A stretch of DNA of 64,000 nucleotides from Channallabes apus (Eukaryota > Chordata > Actinopteri > Siluriformes > Clariidae), in assembly GCA_030522415.1 (NCBI GenBank), contig CM060127.1, positions 16,015,314 to 16,079,313 of the forward strand, written 5' to 3'. The position numbers and the translations under genes were made by a program. Below the pieces are notes generated by a model. It made no database searches and had not been told where the DNA came from. It worked only from the letters and a program-made list of their open reading frames with translations. Shown here piece by piece: positions 56,901-63,827 of this stretch; position 1 is the first letter of the stretch; each line of letters begins with the position of its first letter.

Positions 56901-59900
56901 CTCCGTGAGTAATCAGAGTCACTCCGGTTCCAGTTCCGCGCCGCCTCTTGTTTTTTGCCGCCTCAGTCACAGCGCGAGCTCACCTGTTGCCGATTTGGAT
57001 TAATCAAATCCGCTTATTTAAGACACTGCAAGACACACACCCGCTGCCAGATTATTGCGCCGTTCAAGCCAATATTCCCGCGTTTGTTTTGTCTTTTGCT
57101 CATCGTGTTACTGACCCTATTTTGTTATCGACCTCGTCCCTGCCTAGCGTTTTGGAATCACTGCATGATTGGATTTACCGGCTTTTTGACTTCCGCATTG
57201 CACACTGACCACGAGACTGCCTAGCGTTTTTGGAATCACTGCATGATTGGATTTACCGGCTTTTTGACTTCCGCTTTGCACACTGACCACGAGATTGCCT
57301 GCCGATTTGGATTTCCTGCATGTGTGGAGCTATTGCACGTCTGGGTCACAGACATCACTTCCAGAAGCACCTGAAGCTCCTCAGCGCGTTCACAGAGACC
57401 GTAAGTGCACACTACCTATTGTTTTCTGCTCTTGGATCCTTCTCTGATTTTTGCTGCTACACTCGGAACCGTGACAGTATAATCTGGCCAGTTATGGATC
57501 CAGCAGAATTTTCCCACTTGAGATCTGCACTGGAAAGCCAGGGAGCTCTCCTCGGCGCGCATCAGCAAGACATTCAGCAGGTCACTAATAGTCTCAGAAC
57601 CGTGACTGACTCCCTTGCCTCCCTAACTGCTCAGATTCAGCAGATGCAAGCTTCACGGGCCTCAATTCCGCCCGCCCCTGCTCCTGCTGCTACACTTCCC
57701 TCACCTCATGAGCCACGTCTCCCCGCTCCACCCACTTATGATGGCGACCCTAATACCTGCCGCTCCTTTTTATCTCAATGCTCGCTGGTCCTTGAATTAC
57801 AAGCCTCATCCTTTCCTACAGAACGATCTAGAGTTGCATACATAATAACTCTCCTTTCGGGAAAGGCGAGAGAATGGGGAACAGCAGTATGGGACGCACA
57901 AGATGCCTGCTGCGCCAATTTCAGGACATTCACTAATGAAATGAAGAAGGTATTTGATCGCTCTTCTTCTGGACACCAGGCAGCAGGTCAGATTCTAAAT
58001 TTACACCAGGGAACTCGCTCCGTCTTTGATTACGCTATTGAGTTTCGCACCCTGGCAGCCTCTTGTGGCTGGGATGACCAAGCCTTGTTTGACGCCTTTT
58101 TTCATGGACTTTCTGACCTAATAAAGGATGAGCTATCTGCACGGGAGTTACCCTCCAGCCTTCAGGACCTCATTGACCTTGCTGGACGCATCGATGCTCG
58201 CAAACGCCTCAGACAACGAGAGCGAGGGCTGGACACAAGGTCATGGCAACTACCTACCCCTCCTTGCCCTTCAGAACCTCCTGCTGAACCCATGTTGGTG
58301 GACCGTACTCGAATTTCTCCAAGGGAACGCCAGCGACGACGGGATGAAGGAGCATGCTTCTACTGCGGTCAGTCCGGTCATCTACTGCGGACCTGTCCGT
58401 TAAAAGGCAAGGCCCCTCGTTGATGCTGGGAGCAAAGGGGGGCCCAAACCATGTCAGTTTCCCAGATCACCGTTCTTGTTTTCCGGTGTCACTAATGTAT
58501 GAGAAGAAGCCTCATGCCACCCATGCCCTTGTAGACTCCGGCGCTGATCAAAATCTGATCTGTTTATCCATGGTGAATCTCCTTAAAATTCCCTCTCTAT
58601 CTTTGGACCGCCCATTTTCCGTCCAAGCCCTGGATGGAAGCTACCTAGCCCCAATCACGCACCAAACCGCTCCAGTCATTCTTCAGTTCTCTGGGAACCA
58701 CTCCGAAATCATCTCCTTCTTTATTGTCAAAGATTCTCATGCCCCAATTGTCTTGGGCCTCCCCTGGCTAGCCCTACATAATCCACATATTGATTGGGCC
58801 AGGAAAAGAGTATTGGACTGGAGCACATCCTGCCTGTCGTCTTGTCTCCATGCTGCTCCTGTTAAGACCCCGACTTTTCGCCCTAAGGAAGAGTTCCCCA
58901 ACCTGTCTAGTGTCCCCACTGAGTACCATGACCTCAAGCTAGTTTTTAGCAAGTCACGCGCCACCTCGCTTCCTCCACACCGACCATATGACTGCGCAAT
59001 CGATCTTGTTCCTGGCTCAACCCCACCCAAGGGACGACTTTACTCTCTTTCTCGCCCTGAGAGAGAAGCCATGAATCATTATATCTCTGAGTCCCTCTCT
59101 GCTGGAATAATCCGTCCTTCCTCCTCGCCTGCAGGTGCCGGTTTCTTCTTCGTGGAGAAGAAGGACAAGTCCCTCAGACCCTGCATAGATTACAGGGGAC
59201 TCAACGAAATAACGATCAAGAACCGCTATCCCTTACCTCTTATGACTTCGGCCTTCGAACTTCTGCAAGATGCCCGATTCTTCACAAAGTTGGACCTAAG
59301 GAATGCCTATCACTTGGTCAGGATCAGGGAGGGTGATGAGTGGAAGACCGCCTTTAACACACCAACTGGTCATTACGAATACCTCGTGGTTCCTTTTGGA
59401 CTAACCAATGCGCCGGCCGTTTTCCAAACTCTGGTCAACGATATCCTAAGAGACTTTCTGAACGCCTTTGTTTTTGTTTATCTTGACGATATTCTCATCT
59501 TCTCTCGCTCCCTCGGAGAACACAAGCATCATGTACGTCAGGTACTCCAAAGACTCTTGGAGAATAAACTTTATGTCAAAGCAGAGAAGTGTGAGTTTCA
59601 CCGCGATTCCACTTCCTTCCTGGGGTTTGTAATCTCTCCCTCAGGTATCCAAATGGACCCATCCAAACTCAAGGCAGTCCTAGAATGGCCACAGCCCACT
59701 TCGAGACAGGGACTCCAACGATTCCTGGGGTTCGCCAATTTCTACCGGCGATTCATCAGAAACTATAGCATGGTGGCAGCCCCCCTCACGGCCCTCACCT
59801 CCACAAAACTCTCCTTCCAGTGGAACCTTCCGGCTGACAAAGCCTTTTCGGATCTCAAACACCGCTTCACCTCCGCCCCCATTCTCACGTTCCCGGACCC

Positions 59901-62900
59901 CTCCCTTCAGTTTGTAGTAGAAGTAGATGCATCAGAATCTGGAGTAGGGGCGGTCCTCTCTCAAAGGTCCCACAAGGACAATAAACTCCATCCTTGCTCC
60001 TTCTTCTCTCGTCGCCTCTCTCCGACTGAACGCAACTACGGCATTGGAGACCAAGAACTACTGGCTGTTAAGCTGGCCCTGGAGGAGTGGCGGCACTGGC
60101 TGGAGGGAGCGGAACACCCCTTTCTGGTCTGGACAGATCATAGGAACCTCGAGTACCTGAGGTCAGCCAAAAGACTCAATTCACGTCAGGCCCGTTGGTC
60201 ACTTTTTTTTTTTTTTTTTTTTTTTTTTTCGAGATTTAACTTTACGCTTTCTTATCGTCCGGGGGCCAAGAATGCCAAGCCTGACGCCCTCTCCCGTCAG
60301 TTTTCCCCCTCCCCAAACCCTTCATCCCCAGAAACTATCCTTCCACACCACTGTCTTGTGGCTACAGCTCGTCTTGAGGTTGAGAACCAGGTACTACGAG
60401 CCCTCGAGCAAGAACCTGGCCCCAGCAATGTTCCTCAAGACAGACTCTTCGTTCCTGCCTCCACACGCTCCTTGGTGCTAGAATGGGGCCACAGCTCCAA
60501 ACTTGCATGTCACCCAGGGGCCACTCGAACCTCATCCCTCATACACCAACGCTTCTGGTGGCCGACCATCAAAGATGATGTGAGAAAGTTTGTAGCATCT
60601 TGCGACACATGTACCAGGAATAAAACTACCAACCGCCCCCCCGAGGGACTTTTGAGGCCCCTCCCAACTCCACACCGACCATGGTCACACATTTCTCTCG
60701 ACTTTGTCACCGGACTTCCCCCTTCGGAAGGAAATACCTGCATCTTGACAGTGGTCGATCGTTTCTCGAAGTCTGCACATTTTGTCCCCCTATCCAAACT
60801 CCCGTCTGCCAAGGAAACAGCAGAACTTCTGATACTCCATGTCTTTCGACTTCATGGCCTCCCAGTGGACATAGTGTCTGATCGTGGCCCTCAGTTCTCT
60901 GCACAGTTCTGGAGAGCCTTTTGTGGACTCATCGGCGCCACACCAAGTCTTTCTTCCGGTTTCCACCCTCAAAGCAATGGGCAGTCCGAACGTCTTAATC
61001 AGGAACTCGAGAAATACCTTAGGTGTATGACATCACGTGATCCCTCTTCATGGAGCAGAATGCTACCCTGGGTGGAATATGCCCACAACTCCCTTCCCAC
61101 CTCCTCCACTGGCATGTCCCCCTTCCAGTGCTGTCTAGGATATCAACCACCATTGTTCCCGACTCAAGAGGAGAAAGCCTCAGTTCCAGCCGCACAAGCC
61201 TTCGTCCACCGATGCAAGAGAACCTGGCAGCGTGCACGCTCCCAGCTGCTGCGCGCAGTGAGCACCTTCCAACGAAAAGCCAATCGCCATCGCTCTGCAG
61301 CTCCCAGGTACCGTGTTGGCCAGAGGGTAATGCTTTCCACTCGTGACATACCCATCAAGACCACCTCTCGGAAACTATCCCCTAGGTACATCGGCCCATT
61401 CACCATCGCCCGAGTCATCAACCCGTGTGCCGTAAGACTGTCTCTACCCGTATCTATGCGCCGTATCAACCCCACATTTCACGTCTCTCAGATCCGACGG
61501 CTGGTTGCTTGTCCCCTGTCCCCTACCCCCCGCCCTCCACCACCCCCTCGACTCATCGATGGGGGAGAAGCCTTTACAGTCCGCAGACTCCTTAAATCCC
61601 GCCGTCAAGGCCGAGGCCTGCAATATCTCGTAGACTGGGAGGGTTACGGCCCCGAAGAGAGAAGTTGGATACCTGCCAGATTTATCCTGGACTCATCCTT
61701 GATAAAGGAATTTCACAAACTCCACCCCGAAGCACCGTCTAGAACGCCCGGTGGCGTCCGTAGAAGAGGGGGTACTGTCACAGTACGTCAGATTCCGGCC
61801 ACAACATAGCTCCTCCGTGAGTAATCAGAGTCACTCCGGTTCCAGTTCCGCGCCGCCTCTTGTTTTTTGCCGCCTCAGTCACAGCGCGAGCTCACCTGTT
61901 GCCGATTTGGATTAATCAAATCCGCTTATTGAAGACACTGCAAGACACGCACCCGCTGCCAGATTATTGCGCCGTTCAAGCCAATATTCCCGCGTTTGTT
62001 TTGTCTTTTGCTCATCGTGTTACTGACCCTATTTTGTTATCGACCTCGTCCCTGCCTAGCGTTTTGGAATCACTGCATGATTGGATTTACCGGCTTTTTG
62101 ACTTCCGCATTGCACACTGACCACGAGACTGCCTAGCGTTTTTGGAATCACTGCATGATTGGATTTACCGGCTTTTTGACTTCCGCTTTGCACACTGACC
62201 ACGAGATTGCCTGCCGATTTGGATTTCCTGCATGTGTGGAGCTATTGCACGTCTGGGTCACAGACATCACTTCCAGAAGCACCTGAAGCTCCTCAGCGCG
62301 TTCACAGAGACCGTAAGTGCACACTACCTATTGTTTTCTGCTCTTGGATCCTTCTCTGATTTTTGCTGCTACACTCGGAACCGTGACACCGTGCTCCTTC
62401 ACTCACACCAACACACACTTTTTAAAGGTAAAGTGCAGGTTAATTTGTTTTTTACTTTATATTTTGTGTTAATTATTTTTATGTATTTATTTGTTTGGGC
62501 TGTAGATCAAATAATTTTAGTTTCCATTATTTCTTATGGGAAAATTAAATTTTATTTAAGAGTGTTTTGGAATACGAGCCTGCTTCCGGAACGAATTATG
62601 CTCGTAATGCGAGGTTCCACAGTATAGGGTTGTTTAAATAACCTATTGTAGCTGTTGTGTCTAAATTGCCTAAATAAAGACAGAACAGTAAAACAAACGT
62701 GTGCAATAATGAGAAGGAATGTGAAATAAAGAATGACAGAAAAATATAATTTTCTGCATGAAAACTATTTGTAAACTGTAACTGCTCAATCGTAAACTAA
62801 AAACTATAGGTTACCAATGATAAGGCATGCAGCAGGCCAGCTGTATGGGTCCTTTAAGAAGAGAGAGACCACCTGGATGGGGTCTACCAGTATGCCATAT
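40718..62900 (-). CDS. dgat1: Diacylglycerol O-acyltransferase 1, 3' fourteen exons (5' end outside window)
   Basis: DGAT1 is an ER-membrane MBOAT enzyme that transfers an acyl group from acyl-CoA to diacylglycerol, the last step of triacylglycerol synthesis. Read on the minus strand, fourteen exons (62815-62900, 53699-53751, 53471-53576, 52347-52475, 51025-51081, 50297-50400, 48836-48874, 48708-48749, 44245-44289, 44047-44159, 41608-41673, 41295-41382, 40965-41027, 40718-40885) sum to 1159 bases with compatible phases and no internal stop. Hallmarks are [20 protein letters not shown], the FYRDWWN motif across 44047/41673, FFHE with the likely catalytic His at 41295, and the C-terminal [20 protein letters not shown] and YVHDYYVL. 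The 385 encoded residues cover most of a protein of roughly 490; the N-terminal exons are not in the window. Teleosts have two paralogues and I cannot say which this is. Introns are loaded with transposons; the largest is 9.06 kb. Confidence 0.95.
40965..41027 (-). CDS. dgat1: dgat1 exon ([20 protein letters not shown])
   Basis: A 63-base in-frame exon; acceptor CTCTCAG, donor GTTAGT. It encodes [20 protein letters not shown] and Q. Confidence 0.94.
41295..41382 (-). CDS. dgat1: dgat1 exon with catalytic FFHE
   Basis: An 88-base exon; acceptor CTCTCAG, weak donor GTTTTA. It encodes [20 protein letters not shown] then FFLSAFFHE. The final His-Glu holds the histidine considered catalytic in MBOAT acyltransferases. 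Confidence 0.92.
41557..41590. repeat. (TA)n microsatellite beside a dgat1 exon
   Basis: A TA run immediately downstream (in gene direction) of the exon at 41608-41673, followed by (AAAT)n at 41515-41545. Confidence 0.9.
41608..41673 (-). CDS. dgat1: dgat1 exon ([20 protein letters not shown])
   Basis: A 66-base exon; acceptor TTTGTAG. It encodes [20 protein letters not shown] and L, with the last codon split. The donor is GTCAGT, a weaker match to consensus than its neighbours. A (TA)n tract starts about 17 bases into the intron. Confidence 0.9.
42630..43245 (+). repeat. Possible LTR-like segment
   Basis: The stretch has an LTR-like order: TGTAATGG start, TATAAAATAGG at about 42892, AATAAA near 42981, then a CT-rich part and TTGGTGCCAGAAG at 43243, which resembles a primer-binding site. 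No coding region of a retroelement follows, so at most it is a solo LTR or leader of an old endogenous element. Boundaries are guesses. Confidence 0.3.
44047..44159 (-). CDS. dgat1: dgat1 exon ([17 protein letters not shown]...)
   Basis: A 113-base exon; acceptor CTTGCAG, donor GTGAGT. It encodes [20 protein letters not shown] and [17 protein letters not shown]. The last residues start the FYxDWWN motif conserved in DGAT1/ACAT enzymes. Confidence 0.95.
44245..44289 (-). CDS. dgat1: dgat1 micro-exon ([15 protein letters not shown])
   Basis: A 45-base in-frame exon coding [15 protein letters not shown]; acceptor GTGACAG, donor GTGAGT. Confidence 0.93.
44430..46125 (+). pseudogene. Ty3/gypsy remnant (gag-like, RT/RNase H-like)
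   Basis: The clearest part is 45670-46080: [26 protein letters not shown], then [33 protein letters not shown] and [13 protein letters not shown]. These match the connection and RNase H region of fish gypsy elements in order, but with several frame changes and the TDAS motif altered. 44580-44780 may be gag ([12 protein letters not shown]). No LTRs were identified. Confidence 0.6.
46430..48649 (+). mobile_element. Decayed piggyBac transposon
   Basis: TTAA target duplications (46426-46429, 48650-48653) flank inverted ends CCTTCCTCTTGCGTTAG and CTAACATAAGAGGAAGG. The plus strand encodes broken transposase: [20 protein letters not shown] and [20 protein letters not shown] near 47150-47310, then [20 protein letters not shown] at 47719 with the conserved DNFFTS motif. 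It ends with the cysteine-rich C-terminal finger at 47937-48058 ([20 protein letters not shown]). Frameshifts, stops and an internal deletion make it inactive. It lies in a dgat1 intron, on the strand opposite dgat1. Confidence 0.88.
48708..48749 (-). CDS. dgat1: dgat1 micro-exon ([14 protein letters not shown])
   Basis: A 42-base in-frame exon coding [14 protein letters not shown]; acceptor TTTTCTAG, donor GTAAAG. It lies only 58 bases from the right end of the piggyBac insertion at 48649. Confidence 0.94.
48836..48874 (-). CDS. dgat1: dgat1 micro-exon ([13 protein letters not shown])
   Basis: A 39-base in-frame exon coding [13 protein letters not shown], with acceptor AATTACAG and donor GTACAG. 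Thirteen codons exactly. Confidence 0.93.
49431..50178. mobile_element. Mariner-type MITE, second copy
   Basis: The ends CAGTTAAACCTTGGAT and ATCCAAGGTTTCACTG are inverted repeats flanked by TA. Internal stretches, including the motif around TTTACCTTTAAAAAG, match in inverse orientation the flanks of the retrotransposon at 56314-62622. The middle has expanded into (CA)n. Confidence 0.75.
49738..49903. repeat. (CA)n microsatellite tracts
   Basis: Two long (CA)n runs (about 49738-49802 and 49846-49903) separated by a non-repeat spacer, inside the MITE at 49431-50178. The spacer sequence after each run (CAGTTTACCGACAGAGACTC-like) is itself repeated three times, so the repeat unit is larger than the dinucleotide. 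Confidence 0.9.
50297..50400 (-). CDS. dgat1: dgat1 exon ([20 protein letters not shown])
   Basis: A 104-base exon; acceptor TCAATAG, donor GTGAGT. It encodes [20 protein letters not shown] then [14 protein letters not shown], one of the most conserved DGAT1 segments. Confidence 0.95.
51025..51081 (-). CDS. dgat1: dgat1 exon ([19 protein letters not shown])
   Basis: It encodes [19 protein letters not shown], matching the conserved SYPxNLTYR segment. The most obvious acceptor (GTGCAG, exon from 51085, 61 bases) breaks the frame. Using the AG four bases further on (GAGAG|CC) gives 57 bases and restores the frame on both sides. The donor is GTACTA. Confidence 0.85.
51957..52021. repeat. (TA)n microsatellite
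   Basis: An almost pure TA run of about 65 bp in a dgat1 intron. Confidence 0.95.
52347..52475 (-). CDS. dgat1: dgat1 exon ([16 protein letters not shown]...)
   Basis: A 129-base exon with acceptor TTTTGCAG and donor GTGAGT. It encodes [20 protein letters not shown] and [20 protein letters not shown], then N and S and a split serine codon. The basic, serine-rich end is the variable cytosolic loop of DGAT1. It ends one base into a codon, which constrains the next acceptor. Confidence 0.92.
52810..53340 (-). pseudogene. Tc1-like transposase fragment
   Basis: Minus-strand translation gives the N-terminal helix-turn-helix region ([58 protein letters not shown]). After a gap near 52880 it continues with [14 protein letters not shown], the start of the catalytic domain. 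Stops and a deletion break it. It lies in a dgat1 intron. Confidence 0.7.
53471..53576 (-). CDS. dgat1: dgat1 exon ([12 protein letters not shown]...)
   Basis: A 106-base exon with acceptor TTTTTAG and donor GTACTG. It encodes a hydrophobic helix ending [12 protein letters not shown], aligned with the DGAT1 transmembrane segment that in mammals ends in ..ESITP. Confidence 0.92.
53699..53751 (-). CDS. dgat1: dgat1 exon ([17 protein letters not shown])
   Basis: A 53-base exon after a 9.06-kb intron; acceptor CTTTCAG, donor GTGAGC. It encodes [18 protein letters not shown] in the correct phase from the upstream exon. Confidence 0.92.
53884..53920. repeat. (AAT)n/(AATA)n microsatellite
   Basis: A run of AAT then AAATA units in the large dgat1 intron. 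Confidence 0.9.
54288..55880 (+). mobile_element. hAT element with decayed BED-finger genes
   Basis: Termini CAGTGGTTCTCAAA and TTTGAGAACCACTG, with a perfect 8-bp target duplication CACTACAT (54280-54287 and 55881-55888), mark a hAT insertion. Near the right end (55424-55636) a frame reads [35 protein letters not shown], the C-terminal half of a ZBED5-type BED finger. The rest of the transposase is missing. A different hAT fragment (54893-55346) and a 30-bp inverted repeat lie inside, so it is composite. Confidence 0.88.
54893..55346 (+). pseudogene. ZBED1-like hAT N-terminal fragment
   Basis: From the ATG at 54893 the frame reads MEEDGAAA then a stop. It resumes as [40 protein letters not shown] and [19 protein letters not shown], a BED zinc finger of the ZBED1/ZBED4-like hAT class. 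At least one expected cysteine is lost (VIWKVHKC). The right side ends near ATATCGCCCACCCCTAA, which looks like a hAT terminus. I infer a truncated element nested in the one at 54288-55880. Confidence 0.6.
56864..57476 (+). repeat. 5' LTR of the sushi-type retrotransposon
   Basis: 613 bp, TGTCAC...GTGACA. It carries a TATA-like TATTTAA (57015-57021) about 30 bases before GCCAGATTAT (57046-57055), the probable transcript start. It also contains an imperfect tandem duplication with a 77-bp period beginning at 57142 and 57219 (GCCTAGCGTTTT..). Confidence 0.95.
57015..57055 (+). promoter_or_regulatory. Putative LTR promoter and transcript start
   Basis: TATTTAA at 57015 lies about 30 bases before GCCAGATTAT at 57046-57055. 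The second string is the reverse complement of ten bases just after the LTR, which marks it as the likely RNA 5' end under self-priming. Position is inferred from spacing and complementarity only. Confidence 0.5.
57479..57488 (+). promoter_or_regulatory. Self-priming primer-binding site
   Basis: ATAATCTGGC, two bases after the LTR, is exactly complementary to GCCAGATTAT at 57046-57055 in the same LTR. I saw no obvious tRNA 3' end complement here. Members of the Tf1/sushi group prime reverse transcription with the folded 5' end of their own RNA. Confidence 0.6.
57494..58423 (+). CDS. gag: Gag of the sushi-type retrotransposon
   Basis: A 309-residue protein from the ATG at 57494 ([11 protein letters not shown]..), 17 bases after the LTR. 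An in-frame ATG at 57320 lies inside the LTR and is less likely. The central part has the retrotransposon gag fold signature ([16 protein letters not shown] ... [17 protein letters not shown]). A CCHC zinc knuckle sits at the C-terminus: [14 protein letters not shown] with C288, C291, H296 and C301. It forms the particle that packages element RNA. The stop at 58421-58423 overlaps pol, which lies in the -1 frame. Confidence 0.93.
   Translation: MDPAEFSHLRSALESQGALLGAHQQDIQQVTNSLRTVTDSLASLTAQIQQMQASRASIPPAPAPAATLPSPHEPRLPAPPTYDGDPNTCRSFLSQCSLVLELQASSFPTERSRVAYIITLLSGKAREWGTAVWDAQDACCANFRTFTNEMKKVFDRSSSGHQAAGQILNLHQGTRSVFDYAIEFRTLAASCGWDDQALFDAFFHGLSDLIKDELSARELPSSLQDLIDLAGRIDARKRLRQRERGLDTRSWQLPTPPCPSEPPAEPMLVDRTRISPRERQRRRDEGACFYCGQSGHLLRTCPLKGKAPR
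58354..58423 (+). other. gag/pol overlap, presumed -1 frameshift region
   Basis: Gag and pol overlap by up to 70 bases with pol in the -1 frame. The most slip-prone site I see is GTTAAAAGG: gag reads TTA AAA at 58400-58405 while pol reads GTT AAA AGG. It is not a perfect XXXYYYZ heptamer, so the exact slip site is uncertain. Confidence 0.5.
58354..61809 (+). CDS. pol: Pol polyprotein of the sushi-type retrotransposon (PR-RT-RH-IN-chromodomain)
   Basis: 1151 codons in the open frame, probably made as a Gag-Pol fusion by -1 frameshifting, so the formal ATG need not be used. Numbering from 58354: aspartic protease DSGA at 61-64; reverse transcriptase 230-430 with YLDD at 376-379; RNase H about 515-640; integrase zinc finger H713, H720, C750, C753; catalytic D783, D843 and E879 (DD35E); chromodomain about 1072-1125 ([27 protein letters not shown]). 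Odd points are eight phenylalanines at 618-625 from a 27-T run and a C-terminus that ends inside the 3' LTR. The chromodomain probably guides integration to marked chromatin. Confidence 0.95.
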   Translation: MLLLRSVRSSTADLSVKRQGPSLMLGAKGGPNHVSFPDHRSCFPVSLMYEKKPHATHALVDSGADQNLICLSMVNLLKIPSLSLDRPFSVQALDGSYLAPITHQTAPVILQFSGNHSEIISFFIVKDSHAPIVLGLPWLALHNPHIDWARKRVLDWSTSCLSSCLHAAPVKTPTFRPKEEFPNLSSVPTEYHDLKLVFSKSRATSLPPHRPYDCAIDLVPGSTPPKGRLYSLSRPEREAMNHYISESLSAGIIRPSSSPAGAGFFFVEKKDKSLRPCIDYRGLNEITIKNRYPLPLMTSAFELLQDARFFTKLDLRNAYHLVRIREGDEWKTAFNTPTGHYEYLVVPFGLTNAPAVFQTLVNDILRDFLNAFVFVYLDDILIFSRSLGEHKHHVRQVLQRLLENKLYVKAEKCEFHRDSTSFLGFVISPSGIQMDPSKLKAVLEWPQPTSRQGLQRFLGFANFYRRFIRNYSMVAAPLTALTSTKLSFQWNLPADKAFSDLKHRFTSAPILTFPDPSLQFVVEVDASESGVGAVLSQRSHKDNKLHPCSFFSRRLSPTERNYGIGDQELLAVKLALEEWRHWLEGAEHPFLVWTDHRNLEYLRSAKRLNSRQARWSLFFFFFFFFSRFNFTLSYRPGAKNAKPDALSRQFSPSPNPSSPETILPHHCLVATARLEVENQVLRALEQEPGPSNVPQDRLFVPASTRSLVLEWGHSSKLACHPGATRTSSLIHQRFWWPTIKDDVRKFVASCDTCTRNKTTNRPPEGLLRPLPTPHRPWSHISLDFVTGLPPSEGNTCILTVVDRFSKSAHFVPLSKLPSAKETAELLILHVFRLHGLPVDIVSDRGPQFSAQFWRAFCGLIGATPSLSSGFHPQSNGQSERLNQELEKYLRCMTSRDPSSWSRMLPWVEYAHNSLPTSSTGMSPFQCCLGYQPPLFPTQEEKASVPAAQAFVHRCKRTWQRARSQLLRAVSTFQRKANRHRSAAPRYRVGQRVMLSTRDIPIKTTSRKLSPRYIGPFTIARVINPCAVRLSLPVSMRRINPTFHVSQIRRLVACPLSPTPRPPPPPRLIDGGEAFTVRRLLKSRRQGRGLQYLVDWEGYGPEERSWIPARFILDSSLIKEFHKLHPEAPSRTPGGVRRRGGTVTVRQIPATT
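61762..61772 (+). other. Polypurine tract
   Basis: AGAAGAGGGGG three bases before the 3' LTR, the usual primer for plus-strand DNA synthesis in LTR elements. Confidence 0.75.
61776..62388 (+). repeat. 3' LTR of the sushi-type retrotransposon
   Basis: 613 bp, differing from the 5' LTR by two substitutions. One changes TATTTAAG to TATTGAAG in the TATA-like box, the other changes CACACA to CACGCA. It is followed by the target duplication CCGTG. Confidence 0.95.
62815..62900 (-). CDS. dgat1: dgat1 exon ([11 protein letters not shown]...)
   Basis: An 86-base exon with acceptor ..TGTACAG and donor GTAACC. It enters with one base completing a codon and leaves one base. It encodes [20 protein letters not shown] and then WPAACLII, the conserved DGAT1 segment after the first membrane helix. 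The preceding exon was not found before the right edge of the window. Confidence 0.93.
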
Positions 62901-62904
62901 CTGT

Positions 62905-63456
62905 ACACATGAAGAGAAAATAAACAAATTCACTGAAGCACTCGTCTTTTCAGATTTCTACTGAAAAGACATTGTGTTCTAAACAAATACCAGTATAATG
63001 TTAGACAAAATATAATTTCATCTATATAACAAGGTTTACCTGAAATTGATTTGTATTGTGATTCTTTTAATATCATCATTTTATAAATATCCCAATTCTC
63101 TCTCTCTCTCTCTACTGTGTATGTCCACTTTATTAGGAACACCTGCTTGTTCAGACAAATATTCAGTTATCTAATAATATGTCAGAAGTACAATAAATAA
63201 AATCATGTCAGTGCTGGTTTAAGCAAAGAGAAACTGCAGGTTGTCTGGGATTTTTATGCACAGCAGTTTTTAATTTTACACAGAATAGTCAAATAAAAAA
63301 ATATTATTTTAATAATGTAATACATACAATAAAATTGTAGTCGGTGTTTCCGTACATTTGGGAACATAAGACGAGTAATAGACCACAAGATGTTTTTGGA
63401 ATTCTGGAAGTCTGCGATTAAATTCCATACGAGCACATTTTGAAATAATAATTATA
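62905..63456. other. dgat1 intron, nothing else recognised
   Basis: AT-rich intronic DNA with a (CT)n tract near 63096-63113. The upstream dgat1 exon was looked for and not found. Confidence 0.4.
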
Positions 63457-63470
63457 ATTATAAATATATA

Positions 63471-63827
63471 CATTCATCTTCTATACCGCTTTATCCTGTA
63501 TTTAAGGTCGCGGGACCTGGAGCCTATCCCAGGAGCCTCAGGGCACGAGGCAGGGTACACCCTGGACTGCGTGCCAATCCATCGCAGAGCACACACACAC
63601 ACACACTCATTCACACACTATGGTCAATTTGGGAATGCCAATTAGCCTAATCTGCATGTCTTTGGACTGTAGGAGGAAACCGGAGTACCCGGAGGAAACC
63701 CACCAAGCACGGGAAGAACATGCAAACTCCATGCACACAGAGACTGGAATCGAGCCTGGCCGGGAATCGAACCCGGACCCTGGAGGTGCAAGGCGACAGT
63801 TCTAACCACTACACCACAGTGCCGCCT
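63471..63827 (-). mobile_element. V-SINE-like element, full length
   Basis: A complete SINE with its head (GGCGGCACTGTGGTGTAGTG on the minus strand) at the right, flanked by the 14-bp duplication ATTATAAATATATA (63457-63470 and 63828-63841). It lies upstream of the first dgat1 exon present in the window. Confidence 0.9.

Larger units (their letters stand above)
56864..62388 (+). mobile_element. Full-length sushi-type chromodomain Ty3/gypsy LTR retrotransposon
   Basis: A 5525-bp element bounded by two 613-bp LTRs (TGTCAC...GTGACA) and a 5-bp target duplication CCGTG (56859-56863 and 62389-62393). Order: LTR, short primer-binding region, gag, pol in the -1 frame (protease, reverse transcriptase, RNase H, integrase, chromodomain), polypurine tract, LTR. 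The LTRs differ at only two sites that I can see, so the insertion is recent. No stop or frameshift interrupts gag or pol, so it may be mobile. It lies in a dgat1 intron, antisense to dgat1, inside an older mariner-type MITE. The chromodomain and self-priming arrangement place it with the Tf1/sushi group described in fish. Confidence 0.95.
56314..62622. mobile_element. Mariner-type MITE, split by the sushi retrotransposon
   Basis: The left end CAGTGGAACCTCGAATTACG and the right end ..GCGAGGTTCCACAG are inverted repeats flanked by TA (56312-56313 and 62623-62624). Without the 5.5-kb retrotransposon and its duplicated CCGTG the element is about 780 bp. There is no transposase frame. A related copy is at 49431-50178. 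Confidence 0.8.

Noticed and set aside
57320..57493. In-frame N-terminal extension of Gag from the ATG inside the LTR
   Set aside because: It lies in the LTR and reads through untranslated sequence. The ATG at 57494 starts the recognisable Gag (MDPAEF) just after the primer-binding region.
61860..62120. Frame [17 protein letters not shown].. present in both LTRs
   Set aside because: It is identical in both LTRs only because the LTRs are copies. No known domain, and it overlaps promoter sequence.
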